From JAWKIJ01 sp041394325 (GTDB taxonomy: Bacteria > Actinomycetota > Acidimicrobiia > Acidimicrobiales > Microtrichaceae), in the NCBI GenBank assembly GCA_041394325.1, contig JAWKIJ010000001.1, positions 1,364,001 to 1,428,000 of the forward strand: a stretch of 64,000 nt of DNA, in the 5' to 3' direction. A program made the position numbers and the translations under genes. The notes below the pieces were generated by a model that was given only the letters and a program-made list of their open reading frames with translations, was not told the DNA's origin and ran no database searches. Below, in pieces: positions 9,322 through 17,327 of the stretch (the first letter of the stretch is position 1; every line of letters starts with the position of its first letter).

Positions 9322-10086
9322 TCAGGGAGCCTCCGGCCGTTCGTCGCCGTCGTTCGACGTCGTGGCCGAACCGTCGTCGGGGCTGCTGCCGTCGTGCTCG
9401 GTCGGAAGGTGGTTCCTCCTCGCCCGTAGCGCGAGGATCAGCCCGCCGACGGCGAGCACGGCGACCACGACGACGAACGCCGGGGTGCCCGCGCTCGAAT
9501 CCTTCTCGATCCGGGCGGTGTCGTCGGTCGAGCCGATGGGATCCGCCGACGACTGGTCCGCGGTTCGTGGGTCCGACGTCGCCGTGCTGTTCGCCGTGGT
9601 CGGCACGGCGGGTTCGGTCGTCGACGGTGTCGAGGTCGGGGTGGGTGAGGAGGTGCCCACGGGACCCGGTGACTCGTACTCGCCGTCGATGGTGACGGCC
9701 GGCTGCACCGACGTGTAGCGGATCGTGTACGTACCGGCCTCGGGTGTGGGAACGGTCGCCGAGTACGTCCCCGGCGTGGAGGTCTCGGTCATCACCACCG
9801 GATCCTCGGCCCCTCCCGAGGGACCGGTCAGGACCATCGTCACCACGCCGTCCTCGACGGGATCGCCGTCCTCGACGAAGTTGAGACGGACGGCGAACGT
9901 GGTGCCGCGGTCACCGTCGACCTTCGGGGGTAGAGGGGTGAGCTTGCCGGGACCGCCGTGGGCCGACGCCGGTGATGCCGTGGTGAGCGCCCAGACGGCG
10001 GCGAGAACCGCGACGATCGCGATGCGGGCAAGGGATCGGCGGAGCGATGTGGTCACGTTCGGTCCTCGGGGTATGGCGACGGTCAT
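9322..10086 (-). CDS. Secreted, membrane-tethered YtkA-like beta domain protein next to CopCD
   Basis: A 254-residue protein starting at ATG 10086. It has a signal peptide (IAIVAVLAAVWALTTASPASA, cleavage near residue 42) and a beta-sandwich domain (TFAVRLNFVEDGDPVEDGVVT, GTYTIRYTSVQPAV). A Ser/Thr/Pro-rich linker, one C-terminal membrane helix (about residues 204-220) and a short charged tail follow. This layout matches proteins that sit beside copper-binding CopC/CopD. The gene lies 23 bases downstream of the CopC-CopD fusion and is probably co-transcribed. A role in periplasmic copper handling is inferred from context; no metal-ligand cluster is obvious. Confidence 0.7.
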   Translation of the reverse strand: MTVAIPRGPNVTTSLRRSLARIAIVAVLAAVWALTTASPASAHGGPGKLTPLPPKVDGDRGTTFAVRLNFVEDGDPVEDGVVTMVLTGPSGGAEDPVVMTETSTPGTYSATVPTPEAGTYTIRYTSVQPAVTIDGEYESPGPVGTSSPTPTSTPSTTEPAVPTTANSTATSDPRTADQSSADPIGSTDDTARIEKDSSAGTPAFVVVVAVLAVGGLILALRARRNHLPTEHDGSSPDDGSATTSNDGDERPEAP

Positions 10087-10109
10087 GGTCGGGCCGACAC
10101 GGTGGTCCT

Positions 10110-11795
10110 TCAGGATCGGATCCGCACCGTGGTGGTGGCGCGGCTCTCGACACCACGTCTCACCATAACCACCGTGAGCGTCCACCGGCCGCCCACCGAG
10201 AACAGGACGTCGTGGTTCGTCCACTGGCTCCCCGAGGCCGGCTGGAGCGCGACCAGGGTCGTCTCGACCCTGTCGGCACCGACCTCCAGTGTGGCCGCGT
10301 CCACCGGGGTGGCCGCCCCCTCGGCGTCCAGCGCCTCGACCCTGACCGACGCAGGACCCCGCTTCGGCGGGTCGACCGTCACCCGGGCGCGCAGTGTCGG
10401 CGACAGGGTGAGGACCTTCGACAGCGGTTTGACCGTGTCGGAGGACTCGAACGTCGAACCCGGTGCGTTGGCGACGAGCGCCATCGTGACACCGAGGACC
10501 ACCAGGGCGACGAGGGCCTCGAGGCGGACCCGACGCACCGTCGCCGGGACCCGCGCGGCGAGCGCTCCGAGTTGGGAGCGGTTGGCCCACCCCAGGGCAC
10601 CCATCAACGCGACGAGTGCCACCTTGGTGCACAGGAGTCGGCCGTAGGCGGTGTTCCAGAGATCCGGGAAGGACGGGACCTGGGCGACCGCGGCAGCGGC
10701 TCCGGTCACGGCGAGGGTGCCCACGCTCAACGTCGCGAGCGCCGACCACCAGTCGAGATCGCGTCCGCTGCGCTCGACATTGCCGACCAGCAGCATCGCC
10801 ACACCTCCCACCCATGTCGCGGCCGCGAGCAGGTGCACCACGTCGAGGGCGATCGTGGCCGCGGCGACGGGGGTGACCGCGGCGTGGCCCGACATCGAGG
10901 TCATCACGAACGCGGCGAGTGCCGCAACAGCGATCGATCCCCACACCAGAGCCTGGCCGGGCTCCCGCGGACGGGTCGCCGCCGATCCCGTCGGGTCGTC
11001 CTGCTCGCCCCTCGGCGCCCGACGTGGCACCACGGTGGCGACGGCCAGCAGGGTGAGTGAGACCAACGCGGTGAGCGGGGCGAGGCGCAACAGGTCGAGG
11101 CGGGCGGGCCGGCTCACGCCGACGAGGTCGGCCATACGTCCGAGCGCCGAGCCCAGGCCTACGTCGTTGGCCGCTGCCGTACGGCACCACAGCACCCCGA
11201 ACCCGCCGACCAGGGCGACGGCGGCGGCCACCACGGACAGCCGCACGACTCGTGTCGATCCGTGGGCCAGGCGACGTCCCACCGTCGCGACGGCGAACAC
11301 CGCGAAGATCCCGACGACGAACAGCATCCGTGACACCCAGGCTGCGACGGAGACGAACGTGGACCCCGGCGTCGTGGTCACCGCTCCCGGGCGGGAGGGT
11401 CGCACCACGTCGAACGTCCACGTTCCCGAGATGGTGTGGCCGTCGTCGGAGGTGACCCGCCACGACACGGTGTAGGTGCCCGCCGGCGAGCGCGTGCCCA
11501 CCAGGTCGGCGCGCAGGGCGAGGGTGAGGACGGTGCCGGAACGGTTCAGCGACGCGGCGCCCTGTGACGCCGTCGAACCGTCCGGCGCGATGACGTGTAC
11601 CGCGCCGGGTAGCACCGCGACACCTTCGCTGAACCGCATCGTGATACCGCGGGGGATCGACTCGACCGTTTCGCCGGTGGACGGCGTGGTCGCCTCCACG
11701 GTCGCATGGGCCGACGCGCTCGGCGCGGCGAGGCCCAGGCCCACGAGGAGCACTCCGCCCACGACGACGACCGTCGCGAGGATCCGCCGAATCAT
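10110..11795 (-). CDS. CopC-CopD fusion, copper resistance/uptake membrane protein
   Basis: A 561-residue protein. A signal peptide ends at SASAHA, leaving the N-terminal histidine that in CopC binds Cu(II). The CopC domain (about residues 30-125) contains FSEGVAVLPG, GTYTVSWRVTSDDGHTISG and TWTFDV. About eight membrane helices of the CopD domain follow (residues 150-460, for example HLLAAATWVGGVAMLLVG with the conserved histidine). A C-terminal YtkA-like beta domain (residues 470-560) closes the protein. CopC-CopD fusions are common in actinobacteria and move copper across the membrane. It is followed by the tethered YtkA-like protein in the same direction. Confidence 0.85.
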   Translation of the reverse strand: MIRRILATVVVVGGVLLVGLGLAAPSASAHATVEATTPSTGETVESIPRGITMRFSEGVAVLPGAVHVIAPDGSTASQGAASLNRSGTVLTLALRADLVGTRSPAGTYTVSWRVTSDDGHTISGTWTFDVVRPSRPGAVTTTPGSTFVSVAAWVSRMLFVVGIFAVFAVATVGRRLAHGSTRVVRLSVVAAAVALVGGFGVLWCRTAAANDVGLGSALGRMADLVGVSRPARLDLLRLAPLTALVSLTLLAVATVVPRRAPRGEQDDPTGSAATRPREPGQALVWGSIAVAALAAFVMTSMSGHAAVTPVAAATIALDVVHLLAAATWVGGVAMLLVGNVERSGRDLDWWSALATLSVGTLAVTGAAAAVAQVPSFPDLWNTAYGRLLCTKVALVALMGALGWANRSQLGALAARVPATVRRVRLEALVALVVLGVTMALVANAPGSTFESSDTVKPLSKVLTLSPTLRARVTVDPPKRGPASVRVEALDAEGAATPVDAATLEVGADRVETTLVALQPASGSQWTNHDVLFSVGGRWTLTVVMVRRGVESRATTTVRIRS

Positions 11796-11834
11796 GAGGT
11801 CGACCGTAGCGGTGTGACGTTCGAGACCACGCGA

Positions 11835-13871
11835 TCAGCGGGGAAGGCGGGCGACCCGGGCGCTGTGGGGAGCGACGTTGCCGAGGTCGAGCAGCGGACC
11901 GTGGAGGACGACCTGTTCGGCCGTCCAGTACTCGTGCAGCGCGATCCCAGAGTCGGGGGGCGTCACGTCGAGACGTGCGAGGTCGACCACGCCGGGTCGC
12001 GGTCGGTCCGACAGGTTGACCAGCGCCACGTCGACGTGGTCGTCGTGGCGGCTGAGCAGCACCTCCGGGAACGTCCGGTCGAACAGGTCGACGACCTCGC
12101 ATCGGCCGCCCGCGAGCGACCTGGCTCGGGCGACCAGAGCACGTCGTTCGTCGGACAGCGCGGTGAGATCGTCGGACAGCACGATCATCCCGTCGGTCAT
12201 GCCGAACACGGTGCACATGAGACGGACCTCGTCGAGAGCGAGGGTGGTGTCGGTGTCGCGGACCATGAGGCAGTCGGGGTCGTTGGCGAACCAGGCCCCG
12301 TCGAGCGCGGCTCTGGTGAGGGTGTTGAGCAGCGCGTTGCGGGTGGAGAGCGCGTGACGGCCCCGTCCGACGGTACGGGCGATGCCGGTGTCCCACGACG
12401 GGGTGACGTCCGCCCCGATGCGCATCGCGTCCACGATTCCCACGGCGGGACCGAGCGGGCATCCGCAACCGAGGACGAACGCATCCTCGCCGGCACCGCG
12501 TCGAACCGCTTCGAGTCCTCGTCGCAACGCCTGCGCACGCGTGGCGGCGCGGTCGTGACGGCGGCCCCGGAGCGCGGCGGCGTAGCAGAAGTCGATCTTC
12601 TGGATCCGGTACCCCCACGAGTGGGTGATCGTGGCGGCGACCTCCTCGATGTGATCGAGGACCTCGGGCCGGGTGGTGTCCAGAGCCCACATCGGTGTGG
12701 TGAGCCCCCAACCCGGGTTGAGCAGCGCGAGGACCGGTCGCCCACGGTCGCCGCGCACGAACCAGTCGGGATGCTCGGCGGCGACCTTCGAGCGGGACGA
12801 CGCGATGAACGGCGCCCACCAGAGGCCGGCGTCGAAGCCGGCCGAGGTGATGTCGGCGGCGACCTGTCGCATCCCCGACGGAAACTTCTCGTTGGTGTCG
12901 AGCCAGTCTCCGATCGCCCGTTGGTGCCCGTCGTCGACCATGGCGTATTCCGCGCCGAACACGGGCCCTCGGGTTCCGTCCTCGGCCAGGACCGCAAGGT
13001 TGGCGGCGACGTCGGCCTCGGTCACCTTCGTGAAGTAGTAGTACCAGGAGCACCATCCCGCCGGGTGGTGCCCGTCGGGGTCGCGTCGTGCCGCGGACGC
13101 GTCGCCGGTGATCCGCGCGAGATCGCGAAGCACCGCGTCGCCACGCCCTCCGGCGAGCACCACGATCTCGAACCACGGCGTCGCGTCGCCCGGCCCGAGC
13201 AGTGTGTCGTCGAGGTCCACCCAGCAGTCCAGCGATTCCACCATGCCACCCGGCGCGATGATCTCGACGAAGGCGAATGCATCGGTGAGGGTGGTGAACC
13301 CGAGTCCGAGGGCGTCGACGCTGTGGGGTTCGGCGATCACGCCCAACGAATCGGAACGGACGTGGCCGCGGCCCGACGGTGAGGGGTGGCGGCCGTCGGT
13401 CACACCGTTGCGTCCGAAGCGGGTGGGCACGTCGCGGTCGGACTCGTCGGTACCGATGGTCCAGGTACCGGCCCAGGACTGGTAGCCGTTGCGGTAGGTC
13501 CGCCATCGTCGGGGGTCCTCGCCGACACGCACGAGATGGGTGGCGAGCAACGACAGCCGAGCCAGACGTACCGGCGCGCCTGTCCCGTTGACGACCCGGC
13601 CCCCGAGTCGTGGCACGGGCCCGGTACCGATCGCAGCTTCGCTCATGGTGCGGTCGACGAGTTCGACGTGGACGTCGTCGTCGGTGCCGGCGATCCAGCC
13701 CTGCCCGACCGGGCGGAGCACGGTGGGCCGCAGCACACGGGTTTCGCGGTGCCCCGCACGCGGATCGTGATCAGCGCTCAGTTGCACCCATGGCAGCGCC
13801 GCGTCGAACGCGACCCGGTGATCGCCCGAGTCGAAACCGACCCCGGAGGAGGTGATCGTCAACGAGCCCAT
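11835..13871 (-). CDS. Alpha-galactosidase / melibiase (GH36, clan GH-D)
   Basis: A 678-residue glycoside hydrolase starting at ATG 13871. The N-terminal third is a beta-sandwich domain; the central barrel carries GWCSWYYYFTKVTEADV and GLWWAPF. KIDFCY contains the expected nucleophile Asp, and RIGADVTPSWD the expected acid/base Asp. The order and spacing fit GH36 alpha-galactosidases, which release alpha-galactose from raffinose-type sugars or glycolipids. No signal peptide is seen, so the enzyme should be cytoplasmic. There is no sugar transporter next to it. The aldose-1-epimerase-like gene at 58 kb is a possible but distant partner. Confidence 0.85.
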   Translation of the reverse strand: MGSLTITSSGVGFDSGDHRVAFDAALPWVQLSADHDPRAGHRETRVLRPTVLRPVGQGWIAGTDDDVHVELVDRTMSEAAIGTGPVPRLGGRVVNGTGAPVRLARLSLLATHLVRVGEDPRRWRTYRNGYQSWAGTWTIGTDESDRDVPTRFGRNGVTDGRHPSPSGRGHVRSDSLGVIAEPHSVDALGLGFTTLTDAFAFVEIIAPGGMVESLDCWVDLDDTLLGPGDATPWFEIVVLAGGRGDAVLRDLARITGDASAARRDPDGHHPAGWCSWYYYFTKVTEADVAANLAVLAEDGTRGPVFGAEYAMVDDGHQRAIGDWLDTNEKFPSGMRQVAADITSAGFDAGLWWAPFIASSRSKVAAEHPDWFVRGDRGRPVLALLNPGWGLTTPMWALDTTRPEVLDHIEEVAATITHSWGYRIQKIDFCYAAALRGRRHDRAATRAQALRRGLEAVRRGAGEDAFVLGCGCPLGPAVGIVDAMRIGADVTPSWDTGIARTVGRGRHALSTRNALLNTLTRAALDGAWFANDPDCLMVRDTDTTLALDEVRLMCTVFGMTDGMIVLSDDLTALSDERRALVARARSLAGGRCEVVDLFDRTFPEVLLSRHDDHVDVALVNLSDRPRPGVVDLARLDVTPPDSGIALHEYWTAEQVVLHGPLLDLGNVAPHSARVARLPR

Positions 13872-13918
13872 GATGCTCTTTAGCACGAGCCGTCGCGGCG
13901 CGGCCGTGCCGCGCCGGA

Positions 13919-14833
13919 CTATTGGAGCAGGGTCTGCGGCCCGATCACCACAGCCTGGAACAGGACGTAAACCACCGCCACCACGGCGCCGAGGAATCCC
14001 CCCGCGACCGCATAGCCGAGGAACGCGCTGGACCGCTTGGACAGCCCGTACAACAGGCCGATGCCGAGGCCCACGAGTGCGGGGATCAGGGCGTGGCGCG
14101 CCGCCGTGGAAGTGGCTGCCGCGCTGAACGAGTCCGGTCGCGACAATGCCGTGTCCCTCTGTTTGACGATTGCCGCGTTGCTCGCGCCGATGGGCCGCCC
14201 CCCCATGTTCGGTGCAGCCATCAGGACGGTGAGGACCTTGCCCTCGGAATCGATCACCGGGGTGCCGACATAGGTCTCCGATGCGATGGATGCTCCACCC
14301 TGGGGGCCGACGTTGAAGTCGAACTGGAGGTGGTTCTCGCCCATGAAGAGGAAGGCGTTGTTGGTCACGGTCCCGGCCACGGGTTCGATCGCGGGGTACA
14401 CGAGACGGAACGAGGTCACGGGGGTCCCGGTCATGGGATAGCGGCGCTCGATCTCCAACGGCTTGAGCTTGTCGGTCGGGCATCGGAGCGCGGCAAGGCG
14501 TTGCCGCTCGTTCATCGACGCGACGTAGCAGTTGACGCTGTTGCTGGAGCCGGCGGGGGTGTACTTGACCGACTCGCCGATGGGCAGGTCCTCCTGGGTG
14601 CCCGTCATCACCACCCCGGGAGCGGCGACCCAACCGATGGTGAAGTCCTCCCGCCACTCGATGACGCCCAGGGAATCGTTGGTCGCGGTGACGGTGGGGA
14701 CGTCGACCCCGCGAACGGTGGCCCCGGTCGGCGCGTCGCGCGGGGGCACCCACGCGACGCAGACGGCGACGGCGGCCATCGCCGCAAGGATCGGTCCGAC
14801 TCGGTCGCGAATTCCGGGGAAGGCCACGCGCAC
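13919..14833 (-). CDS. Exported membrane protein of unknown function, possibly an inactive protease-like fold
   Basis: A 304-residue protein with an N-terminal membrane helix (ILAAMAAVAVCVAWV), an extracytoplasmic domain of about 190 residues and two C-terminal helices (LVGLGIGLLYGL and FLGAVVAVVYVLF). The outer domain has a beta-rich pattern. The block YVGTPVIDSEGKVLTVL resembles the strand region around the active serine of trypsin-like proteases (usually GNSGGPVFD). The serine and an obvious His/Asp are missing, however. Two cysteines (CYVAS and RCPTD) could form a disulfide. I do not recognise a family. Neighbours are the GH36 gene and the ADC-like gene, with no clear link. Confidence 0.6.
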   Translation of the reverse strand: MRVAFPGIRDRVGPILAAMAAVAVCVAWVPPRDAPTGATVRGVDVPTVTATNDSLGVIEWREDFTIGWVAAPGVVMTGTQEDLPIGESVKYTPAGSSNSVNCYVASMNERQRLAALRCPTDKLKPLEIERRYPMTGTPVTSFRLVYPAIEPVAGTVTNNAFLFMGENHLQFDFNVGPQGGASIASETYVGTPVIDSEGKVLTVLMAAPNMGGRPIGASNAAIVKQRDTALSRPDSFSAAATSTAARHALIPALVGLGIGLLYGLSKRSSAFLGYAVAGGFLGAVVAVVYVLFQAVVIGPQTLLQ

Positions 14834-14842
14834 CGCGGCAAT

Positions 14843-15610
14843 CTAGGTCACGACGACGGTCGGTGCCGAGAAGCTCGCACGCATCGCGGGATCGACGATG
14901 CTCATCAACGCCCTCTTGGGGAGCCCGAGCGAGCGGACCTCGTCCGCGATCGGATGTCCGTAGCCGACGGTGACGGTGCAGCCTCCGGGCCGGGCGAACG
15001 TCGGGCCGTCCCCCTCGGAGCGCCATTCGGTACGTCGCAGCACACCTTCGTCGAAGGTGAACGACACCATGTCCAACGCCCGGCGCGGGAGGCGGATGGG
15101 CCCGCGGCGAACCGTCACGTCGAGAATCGTCCCGTCGGGACCGAGGAGTGCTCCGTGGGCGTCGGTCCCGACCGTGACATCGAGGTCGGCCTCCCACTTG
15201 GGAAATCCCCAGATGCCACGGCCGGCGACACATGTGAAGTGTTCACTGACGGGCAGCCGGTGGATGTAGGTCGACACGACGCCGCGCGGTGGTTTGGCGA
15301 CCGTCGGATCGTCGACGACGACCGCGAGCGCCAACTCGTCGTAGGTGCCGAGGTCGTTGTCGAGATACTCGACCACGGCCAACGAGGCGATCGAGAACCG
15401 GCCACGACGTGACGCCCTCAGCCCGGTGTGCTCGACCAACCGTTGAGCGGTGCCGAACGGCACGACGAAGGTGGCGGCGGCCTGGCGGGCGCGGCGCACC
15501 TGCACCGGCATCGTGACGGTGTGACCTTCGATCTCGTAGCTTCCGGCGGAGTCGGCGCCTTGCGCGCGAGCGGTGCCGACGGAGTCCGCGGAGGTGTCGG
15601 TCCGGTCCAC
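14843..15610 (-). CDS. Acetoacetate decarboxylase-like (ADC superfamily) protein
   Basis: A 255-residue protein of the acetoacetate decarboxylase fold. GTG 15610 was chosen because AGGAGA lies 6 bases upstream. Typical blocks are VVEYLDNDLGTYDELAL, HFTCVAGRGIWGFPKWEADL and FTFDEGVLRRTEW. The lysine in FPKWEADL sits where ADC enzymes carry their Schiff-base lysine, but assignment of the pKa-tuning neighbour is not possible by eye. Many ADC-like proteins decarboxylate or cleave other beta-keto acids. It lies 20 bases downstream of the acyl-CoA synthetase gene, so both probably belong to the operator-controlled transcript starting near 17.3 kb. Confidence 0.75.
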   Translation of the reverse strand: MDRTDTSADSVGTARAQGADSAGSYEIEGHTVTMPVQVRRARQAAATFVVPFGTAQRLVEHTGLRASRRGRFSIASLAVVEYLDNDLGTYDELALAVVVDDPTVAKPPRGVVSTYIHRLPVSEHFTCVAGRGIWGFPKWEADLDVTVGTDAHGALLGPDGTILDVTVRRGPIRLPRRALDMVSFTFDEGVLRRTEWRSEGDGPTFARPGGCTVTVGYGHPIADEVRSLGLPKRALMSIVDPAMRASFSAPTVVVT

Positions 15611-15629
15611 GATGGATCTCCTGGTCGGT

Positions 15630-17294
15630 TCAGTCACCGGCGGGCGTCTGCTCGCGGACGAGCTTGTTGGCCCACGGGTAGTCGGGTTTGCCGCTGGGGG
15701 ATCGGACGATCTCCTCGACGACGTGGAGGCGGCGGGGCACCTTGTAGCCGGCGACGACCTTGCGGGCATGGTCGGCCAGGTCGGTCAGGCCGACCTCCTG
15801 ACCCGCGCGGAACTGGACGATCGCGGTGACGGTCTGGCCCCATCGCTCGTCGGGTGCGCCCACCACGAGGCAGTCGAACACGGCCGGATGGCCCTTCAAC
15901 GCTGCCTCGACCTCCTCGGGGTGGATCTTCTCGCCGCCGGAGTTGATGGTCGTGGAACCGCGGCCCAGGAGTGTGAGCAGACCGCCCTCCTCCCACTGAC
16001 CCCAATCGCCCGACACGGCGTAACGGTTTCCGTCGGACGCGACCACGAACGTCTCCGCGGTCTTCTTCTCGTCGTTGAAGTAGCCGAGGGGGATGTTTCC
16101 ACCGCGCCCGATCTTGCCCTTGACCGCCACCCGATCCTTGGGGATCAGCGCGAGGTCGTCGTCGAGTAGTACGACGTCGGAACCGGGAGTGATGGTCGGC
16201 CCGCCGGCGCTGACCTGCGCCTGGTCCTTCCCCACGACCCGAAGTCCGTTGAACCCGCCTTCGGAGGAACCGATCGAGTCGGTGATGACGAGGTTGGGGA
16301 AGCGCTCCAGGAACTGATCCTTTACCGTGGGGCTGAACACGGCGGCCGACGAGCTGAGTGCCAGCAGCGAAGTGGCCTGGTAGCGGTCGTGGTTTGCCAG
16401 GAGCTCCTCGATCATCGGGCGGCCCATGGCGTCGCCTGTGATGACCATCGTGTTGATGGACTCGGCGTCGACGAGTTCCCACACGGCTCTGGCGCTGAAG
16501 CGCGGGAGGAGCACGATGGTGTTGCCCTGCAACATCTGACCGAGAGTTCCCCATTGAGCGGCACCGTGCATCAGTGGAGGGATCACCAGGAGCACGAGCC
16601 CTCCACCACCGGCCGCGGCTCGCTCGGCCATGGTGAACTCGGTGTCGACCCGCTCGCCGGTCATCGCGTCGATGCCTTGGCCGAGCGCGAAGTACACGTC
16701 CTCCTGGCGCCACATCACACCCTTGGGAAGCCCGGTGGTGCCGCCGGTGTACAGCACGTAGAGGTCGTCACCCGAACGACCCTCGGGGAGCCCCTCACGC
16801 GAGTCGGACGCCTCGGCCACCGCGTCGTCGAAGGACTCCGAACCGAGCGATTCGATCGCTGCGTCCACCGCTGCGGGATCCTCGATGGTCGAATCGGGGT
16901 TCTCGCAGTGCAGCAGCACCTTCAGACCGGGCGCGGTGTCGCGGATCTCCAGGACGGTCGGCGCGTACTCGCGGTCGTAGACGAGCGCCGCCAACTCGGC
17001 GTTGTTGAAGATGTGGGACAGCTCGTCGCGCACATAGCGGAAGTTGACGTTGATGGGCACAGCGCGGATCTTGAAGCAGCCCAACATCGTTTCGATCCAC
17101 TCGTGGGAGTTCTGCGCGTAGACGCCGACGTGGTCGCCGGGGCCGACGCCACGTTCCGCGAGGGCGTGAGCGATGCGGTTCGACGCGGCGTCGAGCTGAG
17201 CGAACGTCTGACGGGACCTGCGGTCGACCAGCGCGATCCGGTCGGGCACCGCATCGGTGATGTGCTCGTACAGGTCCGCGATGTTGTAGGCCAT
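15630..17294 (-). CDS. Acyl-CoA synthetase (FadD19-like)
   Basis: A 554-residue ANL-superfamily ligase that activates a carboxylic acid to its CoA thioester with ATP. The P-loop is VLYTGGTTGLPKGVMW; the adenylate motif lies around DSIGSSEGG, then AVSGDWGQWEEGGLLTLLGRGS. The hinge and C-terminal lysine are in INSGGEKIHPEEVE and SPSGKPDY. The N-terminus AYNIADLYEHI and overall length resemble FadD19, the C24 cholesterol side-chain ligase, but the substrate is inferred. A KstR-like palindrome sits only 10 bases upstream of the ATG and no ribosome site is visible, which suggests a leaderless transcript under lipid-responsive repression. Confidence 0.85.
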   Translation of the reverse strand: MAYNIADLYEHITDAVPDRIALVDRRSRQTFAQLDAASNRIAHALAERGVGPGDHVGVYAQNSHEWIETMLGCFKIRAVPINVNFRYVRDELSHIFNNAELAALVYDREYAPTVLEIRDTAPGLKVLLHCENPDSTIEDPAAVDAAIESLGSESFDDAVAEASDSREGLPEGRSGDDLYVLYTGGTTGLPKGVMWRQEDVYFALGQGIDAMTGERVDTEFTMAERAAAGGGGLVLLVIPPLMHGAAQWGTLGQMLQGNTIVLLPRFSARAVWELVDAESINTMVITGDAMGRPMIEELLANHDRYQATSLLALSSSAAVFSPTVKDQFLERFPNLVITDSIGSSEGGFNGLRVVGKDQAQVSAGGPTITPGSDVVLLDDDLALIPKDRVAVKGKIGRGGNIPLGYFNDEKKTAETFVVASDGNRYAVSGDWGQWEEGGLLTLLGRGSTTINSGGEKIHPEEVEAALKGHPAVFDCLVVGAPDERWGQTVTAIVQFRAGQEVGLTDLADHARKVVAGYKVPRRLHVVEEIVRSPSGKPDYPWANKLVREQTPAGD

Positions 17295-17304
17295 GCCCGA
17301 AATC

Positions 17305-17318
17305 TAGAACATGTTCTC
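17305..17318. promoter_or_regulatory. KstR-like operator upstream of the FadD19-like gene
   Basis: TAGAACATGTTCTC contains a perfect 12-base palindrome AGAACATGTTCT (17306-17317). It matches the TnnAACnnGTTnnA pattern known for the TetR-family repressor KstR at all but the last base. It lies 10 bases upstream of the start codon of the acyl-CoA synthetase. Three related sites occur at 53460, 57949 and 59778. Confidence 0.6.
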
Positions 17319-17327
17319 GTTGGCCGT

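Noticed and set aside
9322..13506. A 1394-codon open frame on the minus strand
   Set aside because: It is a read-through in high-GC DNA. Only the last 254 codons (9322-10086) look like protein; the rest is Arg-rich shadow of the CopC-CopD and GH36 genes in other frames.
11835..15233. A 1132-codon frame extending the GH36 gene upstream
   Set aside because: The extension beyond 13871 is Arg/Pro-rich shadow sequence overlapping two real genes; ATG 13871 gives the normal GH36 N-terminus.
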